Assembly (NCBI GenBank): GCA_963576785.1
Contig: OY756140.1
Location: 558,001-622,000, forward strand
From: Chlorophyllum brunneum
Taxonomy: Eukaryota > Basidiomycota > Agaricomycetes > Agaricales > Agaricaceae
DNA length: 64,000 nucleotides
Direction: 5' to 3'
The notes beneath the pieces were generated by a model, which worked only from the letters and a program-made list of their open reading frames with translations, did no database searches and was not told where the DNA came from. Of this stretch, positions 22,357 to 33,594 are shown one piece after another; the first letter of the stretch is position 1; the number at the start of each line of letters is the position of its first letter. The position numbers and the translations under genes were made by a program.

Positions 22357-24335
22357 ATGTCCGGTTCCAGAGAACCTATAACCCCAAACCTTCCACGGTG
22401 GAAGCCTAACTCGAACCCGGGATCCATTCACGTCCCTGGACTGGATATCACCGCTCCAGCCCATGATCAAATCGAGCAGATAGAACAACTCATCACAATC
22501 AAGCTGCAAGTTAGTGTCGAATCTTTAGACCCGAAAAACGGCGGCTGATGCGGAGTGTCCCAGAATATCGACGAAAACTTTTCAAAAATCCATAACCTCC
22601 TTGCCAACAAGCTCCTGCCGGCAGTGAAACGCTATGCGGTTGGGACCGAACCCGTTAGGGAAGCAGCAAAGGTATGTACGAGCTACATATCATTATTTTG
22701 AACAGCTTATTAATCCGGATGAAGTTCTGGACGTCATTCTACGAGCAAGCTGCACAAATCCGTATACCCACATCTGACGACCATTCCACGGTCAACGACT
22801 TCCCCTCTGAACAAGATATATCCGAAACTACCTCCGAGGATACCATACAGGACACGACGGAAACTGACGGAGAATCGGAGACCTTCCAGGAATCCAGTGC
22901 CGAACATACGGGAGAGCCCAGTACTACAACTACTGAGTCCTCGTTTCATCCAAATCAAGACGCGTTTTCGTCTACCCCCGCCACTGCTCGCAACATACGT
23001 ACCCATGATAGTACAGCACAAGGCGCGGAAACGCCTTCGTGGTCCGCATCGTTGGAATCACCATTCGTACGACTCAGCAATGAAGTCAAGAATTTTTCTC
23101 TCGCAGACGAAGGTCCCTCGGCCATCCTATCTACGACATCCAACTCTACCCTTCACCTCGATGAACCAACGCCTGTATCCAAGCCGATGCCAACCCAAGC
23201 CTCCTCCCGCAAAGAAGAGAATACACTCCTTCGCGAAAATCTACTACGCCATCACCTCCACTCAGCAAATGATATGTCATCAATTGCGGGTACATCCAAG
23301 GGCATTTCTCCCCTAAAACCTCGCAACAAAATCAAAACACCCGTCCTAAAGGGCCTCAACCCCTACATTGCCGCAGGAGCGGACTCCAGTAAGTGGAGTG
23401 GTGTTGTTGACCTTCGCGACCCGTCCATTGCCACGCCACATCGTTCTCGTCGCACTCATCCCTCATCCTCACGCAAGGCGGCTAAGACTCCCAGGGCGCA
23501 CTCGGACGATGACGATGATTTCGATGCCCTCCCACCTGGCATGTCCCCTCCAGTTATGATGTCGCCAGTACGGTTGTCAAAAATCGCTGATCACAGCCTA
23601 CTTGCGCCGACGCCATCAAAGAATGCATCTGCACGAATCAAGCAGGACATTCTACGCAGCGTACAGAAACACCATCATCTTGGCGCCACCCATAGCATTA
23701 CCGAGTCTAGTCTTAGTGCAATGCCTACTCCACCTTCCTTCTCGCAATATCAGGATCGCGGACCTCCCGACATTACTGATAGTTCGATGGATCCTAGTTT
23801 CGACAGTATGATGCGTCGCGTCGGCCTTGACCTCCCCGCTTCTTCCCAACCACAGACAATTGGTGGGATCGTTGATGATGGCGCTGCACCCGTCTATGAT
23901 GATCTGGACTCCGAGGACTCACTGGACGATTTCAATTCCACGGCCCATCCCTCTGCCGCGTTCCTCATGGCGACTGAAGGAATACGAGCCTCAGACGAGG
24001 ATTCCTTCGGGTCATCTAATCAATCTACTGATTCTTTGAATGACGAAGAAGCTCATCTTGAAGGCGCCATACCAGTCCATCCTTTTGCTGGTGGAATAGA
24101 GGACACCGGTGATGACGACTCTGATTCATTTGACGACTATCAGCTAGGAGATGGTGCTCAGACCGAAACTCTGTTCGGTGTGACTCCCGATGAAAGACTC
24201 GCTGTAAACCAACAGGGAGGACAACCGCTACGTATGTTAGGCCAGGAAATGCTGGATGATTTTACCGAAACCGGTGCTTATGTGGGTGGAGTCGAGGAGA
24301 GTCCTACTCCTGCTGGCTGGGTTGGAAGCAAATGA
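22357..24335 (+). CDS. ASK1: DASH complex subunit Ask1
   Basis: Three exons (22357-22509, 22564-22671, 22725-24335) sum to 1,872 nt, 623 residues. The N-terminal 105 residues carry the Ask1 signature: QIEQIEQLITIKLQ, NIDENFSKIHNLLANKLLPA, VKRYAVGTEPVREAAKFWTS and FYEQAAQIRIPTSDDHST. DASH (Dam1 complex) forms rings on spindle microtubules and couples kinetochores to depolymerising ends; it is found only in fungi. The remaining 500 residues are disordered, acidic and rich in Ser, Thr and Pro, with many SP/TP sites, in keeping with the known CDK control of yeast Ask1. An acidic cluster (HSDDDDDFDALPPG) and a Gly/Asp-rich tail follow. Much longer than budding-yeast Ask1 (about 290), which is common in basidiomycetes. 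Confidence 0.9.
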
Positions 24336-24431
24336 ATTTTTGAAGCTAATAATGCGCATATGTCGTGTACGTAAGTCATAATTGTATCTGCTACAATCAT
24401 GTTCCTTTTCGCGACCTGACCAGGCCCGAGT

Positions 24432-26251
24432 TCAATTCGCCAAAGGCATCGACGGGGAATACATGACTGTTGGCTGCATAAGAGGGTTTACGGACGGCAT
24501 TTGGTGGTAGAACGGTCCAGTGGCCCCAACCTTACCATAACCCTTTCCAGGATGTGGGCTGGGCATTTCGTGGGTGTGCATCGAATCGTAGTAGGGATCG
24601 ATGGATCCAAGCACACACTTGAAGAAGACTTCTCGAGTGAACTCGGGGTGACTCGGATCGTAGGGTGTGGCGTCAACCATGTCCTGATAATCACAAAAAG
24701 TCAGTGTGACCGAGCGAATGTCAAAGGCTATACTCACCCTGCACCCAAATCGACTGCTGATTTCGTCGTCCAACTCTCTCAAAAAGTCGGCCGCATCCGG
24801 GTCATCGCCGATCTGGACGAACGAAACACCAAGACGGTGGGGTGGAATGTGGTTACGGTCTTGACGGCGAGCGGCTTCAGCTATTACACTGTCCACCTCG
24901 TCAGCTAACCGGAGAAATCATTAACATCCCGATTTGATTCTAAGTATGGGGGGATCTCACTCGGGACACCGTCCGTGATGACCATCACGACGATCGGCGG
25001 AGAGTTCCTGGTCGGGTCCTCAACATCGGGGAGGTACCTGTTGAAGATCTCCTGGAGTTTCACACCAGTGGGGGTTGATCCTACAAAAAGTTCACAAGAA
25101 GACCCAGCTAAACCAATTGGTCACGCCTACCTTGCGGGCTGACGGAATCAAAGATTTTCTCGATTTGGCGACGATCCTATGAAGAGTATTACGGCGATTC
25201 ATTCGACATTGCAAGTGTGGCATGTTCTCACCCTGATATTAGTCTCGAACGTAGGGTGGTTCATGAAGCAAAGGTCAATCCCATTGACGCTGAAGTCGGA
25301 CTCAATGATAGAGACAAGCCCTGTCAGTGCCTGTGGAAACATGAGTACAATACCGCTTCAAAGGCAAGGTGCCTCACAGATCTCGCTTGTTTCCAGAGAG
25401 TCCCGGCCATCTGTGACCTCTGAGTGCTCGGCATCCGACTTAGAAGGATGAATCATACCGAAATCGAGTCATCGATAACCATGACAATCTTCACAGCCCT
25501 AAGTTCCGATGACTTTTCAGTCACTGCGATCTCAGTAAAAGCCAATACTTACCGCAATTTCTGCACGAGTTGCGCGACAGCAATATCGATCAGTGGTTCG
25601 TCCAGAGAGGCAGTAACAAAATCGCCAGCAAGTCGAGAGATTCGAGGGATGGTCGGCACGGTATAGCTATCAGAAATCTTATAGCTGATGGTCTGTTGTA
25701 ACGGCACCAAGACTTCGTAGGTGTCAACCTAATGTCGTATCTTAGTAGTCTCACTTCTAGGAAAATTGAGCCGAGACCTACATGTATTTCCCTCCCGTTG
25801 TATGCAAACGAAGCACCCTTTTCAAGATGCTGGGCAGCCTGGCCAATAACTTTCGTATGGATCACTGAGCCAGAGCCACAAATCTGTCAGTACGATGGCA
25901 ACTCACGAACTCCACCCTAGTGACCAGGAAGGTGAACATCCAAAATATCGGGCACGGGAGACGTCGCTTACCTCCCAGAAAGTCCTGGCGATGAACAAAG
26001 GTCGCCTCTTGTCCTCACCAGCTATGACAGCGTTGGGAGGTATAACCTTGCCATGGACGAGGACCTGAGACGGCTTAGTACGTACGACGCCATAAAACAC
26101 ATTTTCGGACACATACCCATGCCATTGGAACGTTGCATCCCATCTGGGAGACTCGTTGTGTATTCTCCCGGGATATCTCTTCCCATTGTTGAATCGAGCG
26201 GGGCTTTTTTTCGGTCCCGTATATTGTTTGGGTGAGGTTGAATGTAGCCAT
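24432..26251 (-). CDS. DM9-like plus von Willebrand A domain protein
   Basis: The ATG at 26251 gives MATFNLTQTIYGTEKK...; exon 1 is 26251-26117 and exon 2 is 26064-25972. The first third contains DM9/DUF3421-like repeat features: HGKVIPPNAVIAGEDKRRPL, FIARTFWEGGV, HTKVIGQAAQHLEKGASFAY then NGREIHV and DTYEVLV. The rest is a vWA domain with an intact MIDAS set: VMVIDDSISMAGTLW (DxSxS), STPTGVKL (Thr) and VVMVITDGVP (Asp). The C-terminal tail is Pro/Met/Tyr-rich (PFYHQMPSVNPLMQPTVMYS). vWA domains bind metal ions and protein partners, and DM9 repeats are known in animal mannose-binding lectins, so a binding role is plausible; none is shown. No signal peptide or membrane segment. A 10-nt exon (GGTGGAGTTC, about 25924-25915) is needed to restore the DM9 frame. 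Intron-rich; the middle exons are approximate. Confidence 0.8.
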
Positions 26252-28239
26252 TTTACTATGAGGTTGAACGGTGGTTGTCTCCTAAGGTACACCGTAATAC
26301 CTGCCTTTATACCCTGTTGAGCTTATCTCCAACATCGAATTCCTATTCGAGGTCTTCAGATTTAACTTCAGCACTTAGGGCTTTGCCGGACGGCTCCAAA
26401 AAAAAACCAGAAACGCGACAGCCACGCTCAGGAGATGATCAAACGCTCATACGTAGAGTACCCCGGACTCCTCTCGGTGCTGTTCGGGTAGGTGCAGGAT
26501 GGTGTGGAGGATAATTCTCTAGCCCAGTTGCTTGTTATTCTCACATTTTCTGTTATCCCCACTAGTATCACGCCCAAGGAGAATGAGCTGGGCGTTGGTT
26601 TAAGTTACGGCAACTGCTTGACTGTGCTTAGCGGTCCCCGGACGAAATCATCAGGGCCATTCTCGGGAAATAAATCACAAATATATATTCTTGGACCGAG
26701 GCGATCATGTGTGGAGTAAGCCAGTTTTTCGCTCAAGCCGTATAACCCCACTGATAATCCACTGGTGGGTTGTCCGGGGTACATGAAGCCTCAAGGGATG
26801 GTTCACGTTGAGAGCACGAAGCGAAACACTTGGATTCAGTCATCCCATCTCATATCTTCATCGATATGTGGCTATCATGTACTATCTAGGCACCCTAGAC
26901 TTTATATTAAACGATGGAAGTTGTCAAAATATACCGTCCGATCACTTGGTCATCGTACTTGGGCCAAGGGCTGGTCGAGTGTTCTTTGGTGCCGTTCGGA
27001 TATCCTTTATTGTGATACTTGAATTTATAAGGTTTAAGCGAAGCAGGCGTCTATCAATCTCGTGCACGCCGTTCATGTTGCACGCAGCTGGTTTGGTGTC
27101 CTCTCTGTCCGTTACAGACCCTCAGAATACTGATAAACTTATGGCCCAGCGCAGGTGACCCAGGACTTTGTGCATCTGGAACCTTGTGTGTGAACCATGA
27201 CGTGTTTTTCCAGCGGTTCGGTCCATTGTCACTTCGGGTATCTTGCTTTTGTATTATACTTTCCACATGATCCGAGCGATCTTCGTTTCCATAAAGTTTG
27301 GACTACTGCTGTAGGCTCTCATCCAACCTTCATAACCACATTGGTATCAAATATCCATGACATCATCCAATTTATCACTCATCTATTTTTAGAACTCTTT
27401 TGAACCTCAACGTTCAACCGCTGTCCTCATTCACAAGTATGTATACACAACAGATCAAGCTTTGACAGCGTAGGAAAGGTGGAAAATCCAAACGCCACAA
27501 TATAAGGCGCCATGTGTCGCCTTTTCTTGTCCGGGTTTCGCACTCATCGATAGCACTACCCTCTGGCGCTATCTGATGTGATGCACAAGTTATGAACTAC
27601 TCCCTAAATCTCATCCGCAACGACTTAGGACTACCATCTCCACGTTGTCAGAGCTTCTCAACTTCTGCCGCTTTAAATACACCAAGTCTCCCACAAAGCC
27701 CGGAAGCCCAACCAGTAATCGCCATGGATCTCATCACAGCTTCCTTTCGAGAAGTCAGCCTGAAGGCCAGACGGACGGGGTGGACGGAACGACATGATAC
27801 AAGGCGAAGACCTCCTGGCATGGTTCCAGATCGTAAAAGGAGGAGTGGGACTACGGTTCGAAGTCAGCGATTATCGATTATGATTAATTAAGAACATAAG
27901 CGACGACGGGAGAAAGAAGATGAGAAGCCAGGGCAGTGGAGAACGATCGTAAATATCAGCGGAACCATTGTTAAACTACGCTAAATACCATACAGCACTC
28001 GATAACCTAGAAAAAGAAAAGAAAACTAAGACAGCAGATGGTATCACTTGCAATACACTTGAAATTATAGTGTTACTACTACATATTCTCTTCACTCTGA
28101 AAACCCAAAGAAAGCATGCAATGTTCCAGAACAAAACGGGGGAAAAGTGGGAAGGGAGAACATAAAGGAAGGTGCGTCGGGTATCTGAGCAATATCGACC
28201 TTCAAGCTCTCAAATCCTCGTGCTTCTGTCGAATACAAA
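26252..28239. other. Long intergenic region
   Basis: Nearly 2 kb with no gene I can support. The only protein-like stretch is a short plus-strand open frame at 27592-27891, described separately. Several near-consensus start codons and splice-like signals occur but do not join into a conserved product. Confidence 0.4.
27592..27891 (+). CDS. Small open frame with a mitochondrial-presequence look, doubtful
   Basis: This encodes up to 99 residues starting MNYSLNLIRNDLG. The segment RCQSFSTSAALNTP resembles a mitochondrial processing region (Arg, then a Ser/Thr-rich patch), and the second half is very basic (SLKARRTGWTERHDTRRR). A small mitochondrial ribosomal or assembly protein would fit, but I recognise no family and see no conserved motif. 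It stands alone in a long intergenic stretch. It could equally be chance. Confidence 0.25.
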   Translation: MNYSLNLIRNDLGLPSPRCQSFSTSAALNTPSLPQSPEAQPVIAMDLITASFREVSLKARRTGWTERHDTRRRPPGMVPDRKRRSGTTVRSQRLSIMIN

Positions 28240-31200
28240 CTAGTATGGCGGTGTACCCCTCGAACTCGTTCCATAGCCAGCCGAATGAAGCGGGACGCCT
28301 CTCGCGGAAGCCGGGGTCATTGAACCCGGTAACGAAACACTTGCACTCGACTGTGGCGAAATCCAAGCTGGCACATATGGGCTCCCCAAACTCGCTCTCG
28401 GAGTTGAATACAAATAGGGGCTATTTGTCCCATGTCCAAGAGCAGGATCTGTGATAGCATGTATGCTTGGAAGAGAAGCATTTGTCATTCCAGAAGGAGA
28501 TATTATGTGTTGTGGAATAAATCCAGGGGGAAAGGTCATGCTGTGTAAACTATTGTTTGACGTCGATGGGGTTAGTGATGGCGGCGGGATATGCCCAGGG
28601 GTATACGAAGCGTGTAAAGGGCTGCCGAGGCCGAGTTGGATAGTCATTGGTGACGAGAGGCCATGGTGACTGGCGTTTGAAGAAGTAAAGGCGTATGGGG
28701 TTTGTGAAGCAGAGACGGTACTGTATGGAAGCACTGGGGCTTGGGGTCCATACGTACTTCCTGGAGGAGGAGAAAGAGGGTTGATATTCGGGTAAACAGG
28801 GGTAGCATGAGTGGAGGCTGCGTGGGGGCTCCCTGGTAAGGGGTAAACTGGGAGACGGGGAGGGGTGAACGAAGAAGATGTTAAAGAATCATCTGAGTCC
28901 CATTCGTTATTTGGTGGCGGTATGATTGGCTTGGCTTTGGGTATACCGGGGACATCCTCCCAATATTCATCTTCGTCTGAGTCCAAGTTATACGGGAGAA
29001 TCTTCCTTATACCGTCCGATGTACGAGCAAGAGGGCCAATCCACGGTGTATTGACAGCGGCTGGAGTTGGTTTGCTTGCACGCGGTAGCACGGCCAAACT
29101 ATTAGTCACGAAAGTCAAATAAAGGAAAAGAACAAATTTGAATCTTTACCCATGCCACGCCGAACCGCCTTTGGTCGTGTCTTTCTTCACACCTTTCAGT
29201 AATCCCTTGTCTACTTCATCAGGGTCAACCATAACAAGTGTAATATTGGATTGCAAAGGCCTCCTCGAACTTGATGAACCTGTTCTGTCGGATTTGCGAC
29301 TAGATCTGTCATCCTCATCCCTCTCCCTTCGCTCACCGTGATGGGTTGATGAGCGGTGATGATGATGCCTATGATTTCGAGTTGAATGTCTATCATCCCT
29401 ATCCTTGTCCTTGTGCCTCGAGGAGGAGTGGTCAAATTCCTTATGATTACTCCTTGATGATTCATGATGTTTTTTGCTCGATGATCTCCGACGACTCTTA
29501 TGACTGTGGCTTCTAGATTTAGAAGACCTAGAAGAGCGGCTACCGGTCGAAGAGACACTCTCCGCATAATTTTTCTTCTTCTTCGGAGGTTCAAGCCTAT
29601 GCCAGGAGCATCAGAAACAATTACCCCATGAAACAAAGCGGTTAGGGCATACATTTGATCCGTGTCAGTAGCGTGAACAAGGGTATCAGAACTGGCTTGC
29701 CGCTCGGGATCTGGAGGTGCTACCAAAAATAGACGCGTAAGCGGCGAGAAGAGATGGGCGGTAGGGACCATGATTGTAACTGCGCGCCACAAGTGTGAAG
29801 TAGTCACACTTACCGTTCTTGGCCGATTCAAGTGCTTCGACCAGGGTCTCAAGGGAGTTAGTGTTGGTTGGCCGTGTGGCGGGTACCTCGACTATAGCTG
29901 ATGACTCTGTAAAAGAGTTGCGATCCGGGTTTGTGACTCGTAACGGAACTACACAGGAGAAGAAGGGGGACGCAGTTAGGGGTGATGTAACCGAAGGAAT
30001 ATATGCGTTTGGTAAACTCACGTCGGTTGCTGAGCGGTACGTTACGGATGTCGCCCAAGAATGGCAGGGAGATGACACTATCGTTTGCGGAACTGTGGGA
30101 TCGTGTGCTTCAGATGATGTGTCGTCTAGACATGTTTGAACATATGCACTCACGATGCACGGTTGGCGGTTGGGGTAACTGGGGAAGATGTATCAAGGAC
30201 TGACAGGATATCAAATCACGGAACTGTTGTCGAGTATGAGATGAAACACGCACCAGGGTCGGGTGGCGATACGATGATGTTCGGAGCAACAGAAGAGTGC
30301 TTGTGTGAGGAGGACGAATGTGGCTTTCCAGACCTGGATGACCGTGAATCATCCTTATCATGACTCGCCCGCGCTTGTCTGGGGGAAAAATGTTAGGATA
30401 TGCTGAAACAAAACAACAAAGGGAATATAGACAAACCTTCTGTATCCCCTATCAAGCGCTCTAGCAACCCTCCTGAACTCCTCATCCAATAAGTTTCCCT
30501 TTCGGTCGTGGCCTATCATGAACAATAAGACAAAAGATTCGCGGGTATCGTGAGCCGAACTACGCGCCTTTGAGATCCTTTGCTCTCTATAGCACGAACG
30601 AAGATCATGAGCCGACCGATAGAACAAGAAAGCAAGACAAAAACACGTACTGTCTTTCCTCTCCATGTCATATAATAATCAAGAACCTTCCTCCCAGCAT
30701 CAACAACACCAACGGCAAAAACCACCGGATTTGCATAAATCTTGTGCTCTTCGTTTTCCCCAAGTGGTTCCTCCCTAGGAACAGCGAGCACCGAAGAACA
30801 AAAAATGCTGTTAAAGGCAGGGTCGAGGGAGTCGAGTGCAAACTACATACCCCACAAACCTGCGGAAGAAATCAACACCCTCCTTGCCCGTAATAATCTT
30901 CAATTTGTCTGCAACGTCCTTGTCGAGCTCTGACAGCCCGGAGCCCTTTGCAAGCTCCTCCAGAAACTCAGCCCGGCACCTGGACCTGCGAATGCCGGAT
31001 CCGGCTATGAGTCTCAACGTGTCGAGGGCAGACTGGGTCGAGCTGGCTGTGGCTGATGAACGTGTAGATAGCTGGGACTTGATTGAGAGGACATCGTCGG
31101 CGTCTGGTGGATGATCCTTGTCTCTGACTTTGACATCGCGGTCACGGCTGTCCTTGTCCTTGTCCCTGTCCGTATGTTCCTTGTCCTCTTTAGACGAGGC

Positions 31201-31278
31201 TGGCTTGTGTTTGTTGGAGGACGAGCTCCTTGTTGAGCTTGCAGACGAGTAGGGGGGCGGTGGAGTTGTGGGGGACAT
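28240..31278 (-). CDS. Ser/Arg/Pro-rich, largely disordered protein of unknown function
   Basis: Not recognised. At least nine exons. From the start (MSPTTPPPPYSSASS; an in-frame ATG at 31311 is an alternative) comes a charged KD/RD-rich stretch, then a conserved-looking helical part: RCRAEFLEELAKGSGLSELD, KLKIITGKEGVDFFRRFVG, EEHKIYANPVVFAVGVVDAG, KVLDYYMTWRGK and SFVLLFMIGHDRKGNLLDEE. After this come SR-type segments (SHSHKSRRSSSKKHHESSR, HRHHHHRSSTHH), an acidic DSDEDEYWEDVPG motif and a long Pro/Ser/Thr/Tyr-rich tail ending SRGTPPY. The helical domain followed by SR and low-complexity tails could suit a nuclear or RNA-linked scaffold, but that is a guess. Transcribed in tandem with the Whi2-like gene downstream of that gene's stop, only 148 bp apart. 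Exon edges between about 29100 and 30300 are approximate. Confidence 0.65.
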
Positions 31279-31426
31279 GTGTGGATGGAGGAGAGGAAGG
31301 AGGCACGCCACAAAGGACTAATTGGCTGGGCGCCAAAAACGGCACGGCCACCAGAATCTGCCGATGATCACTCGATCACATTTATTCTACCGACGACTAT
31401 CTACAGCTACACGGTCATCCATCCTG

Positions 31427-32629
31427 TCATACCTAAAAACAGTCAGCGTCCACACCCGTCGCATCCCACAGACTCCACTTACCAGGCTCAGTTCCAACGT
31501 CCAGACCCGTCGAGCCCACAATTTAACTGTCTTCGCGGGCTGGTCTCCTGTGGCAGGAAGTTCAATATCAATGCCATCCCACCAGCATTTGCGCTGTCAA
31601 CCAACATGAGATTAATCCGTATGTATGTTGTCAAGACGTACAGCAGGCTTTCTCCAGAACAGCAACAGTTTCTGTGCCGTTGTCATCTGTGCGTAGTCAA
31701 CCTCCACGGGTCGCTCCCCATTTGGGTGATGGATAATCCCAGTCTTCAGCAACACCAGCGCTATTGAGGAAATGCAACAGCGCATAGGCTCCAAGGCACG
31801 GTATCCCCACTCGTCCTCACGGTTAAACCCACTGAGAAATTCATCATTATTGGTAGACCAATTAAATCAGGGATAAAGTAGCCTCACCTCATGCAAAGCA
31901 TATCAATCAAATGCTGCTCCGCGACATTATTTTCCTTGTTCACATTCCTCTGTAGCGCCGTGAATATATTCTTCTTCTCCATCAAATACTCTCCTGATCG
32001 CCTCTTAACCTCCAACATCTCTTCATTCGCAATTCCATTCGCATCCGTAGCAGCACCAGTATCTTTGGGTGGTATCGAGAAGTATTCTAGCTCCTCCCGC
32101 AACACAATGATTGCCTGTTTTGACAAGAGTGGGTTGGAACCGGGATGATACTCCGTATTAGGCTCAAACATGAGGTGCTGTTGAGCATTGTACAGCCCGG
32201 GGTTATTCCCAGTTCCGTAAAACGCCTCCGACGCGTTCCGGAAGAACGTCAACACAAATTGGAAGCAGTCCGGATCGAACTATAGAAAAGCGGCATAGCA
32301 AAAAAGACACCCAGAAATCAACATAGAAACGAAACGGGGTATCGAACGACACTCACATCAATAGCATATACCTCTTCTTCTTCCTCGCCCTCACCACCCT
32401 CCGATACTGCCACACTCTGCCTACTCAAAACTAATCCATTAGGGAACAAACACAAAAGCACGCTCTCTGGCAAATTCATAATAGTTTCCCTGTCAACTTC
32501 GAACCTCCTCCCCCTCAGTTCCAAGAACAACCTGGTAAGCAACTGTGGTTGCAGGCCCGCGTGTACTGGTGACTGCGTCTGCGACACTTGCGTGATAGGT
32601 GAGTTGTTGATAGGTGCTGCTGCCGCCAT
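31427..32629 (-). CDS. Whi2-like (BTB/KCTD-fold) stress and growth regulator
   Basis: Exons 32629-32357, 32279-31888, 31831-31642, 31593-31483 and a final two-codon exon ending at 31427 give about 323 residues; if the last intron is retained the C-terminus changes by some 30 residues. The signature is LLTRLFLELRGRRFEVDRET, then IMNLPESVLLCLFPNGLVL, then FDPDCFQFVLTFFRNASEAF, as in fungal Whi2 proteins and the related BTB domain of KCTD proteins. An acidic linker (EGGEGEEEEEVY) sits between them. In yeast, Whi2 works with Psr1/Psr2 phosphatases in general stress response, TORC1 down-regulation and mitophagy. The C-terminal half (MRCCISSIALVLLKTGIIHH) is shared by the family. Cytosolic, with no signal peptide. 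Confidence 0.8.
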
Positions 32630-33594
32630 TATGTCTTTCTCCTTGATTCGCTGGGGGCTTGGCGGATGTGTTTCGCGGTACGCGTTGCGTGAAGATTAAA
32701 TGAATACGTGTCTGTGGGCGTAGGGTAACCACAAGTGTTAAAATCGTTCGGATCCAAGTCCTGTGTTGTGTGTTGCGCTGTTTCTGAGCGGGACAAAGTT
32801 CCTGCAGCCCTGTTCGGCGGAGTGTAAGTAATGGTAAACCGCGACGTGGGTACGAACCCTGAGTGTTGCTGTGTGCCGGGGGCAATCAGAAAGAAAGGGA
32901 AATTAGAAAGATACGTGGGTATGTAGAGAACGAGGTCAACGTCAAAGACGAAGGGTTCGGTCAGAGTCTCCAGTCCTGACTATATTGGTGACGGACTCAC
33001 GGTGTTCGCATGGCTGATGTTTGTCTTGACGCTCGTGCCAAACAACTCTTGGCTCTGCTCAATGCGTTGCAAAACCATTTCGTTCTATTATTTCCGATAC
33101 TTCGAACCCGCAGAAACATAACAAACCGTTTTGACATAAACAAGCCAGTCCTGTCCCATCTCCAAAGTAACACAACGGACGTCATCCTTTCATCGCTGCA
33201 CCAGAAAAGAAGGAATAGGAAATAAAACGCGATACCAAACGGGAACCGCGAAGAAAAAGAGCGGATAAGAGGTGTCCAATTGTGCCACTAAACTAATATA
33301 TATGTTGTAATTATCCATCATGCTATGTCTTGTCTGTCTTGTCACAAAAGAAAAAAATCGAGTCCTTGATAAAGAAATAGTGGGTGTGTGGCGGGAACAA
33401 GGGAGTAATAGGGGAGGGGTAGGACAAGAGTAAGAACGATAGGAAAGGAAAGGGGAATAGGAAAACGAGTGTTCTATCATGCGTGAATAATATGCCAAGG
33501 GAAAAATGGACATGTCATCAAGAGTATAGAGGGGAATAGAAACTAGAGAGAGAGCGACACCAAACCTACCACAAACCAATATACATGCTAATCA
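32630..33594. other. Intergenic region upstream of Whi2-like gene
   Basis: 965 bp between the tandem Whi2-like gene (start 32629) and the end of the chitin synthase gene (33595). No coding exon supported; it should hold the Whi2-like promoter and the chitin synthase 3' untranslated region, A-rich on the plus strand around 33190-33560. Confidence 0.5.
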
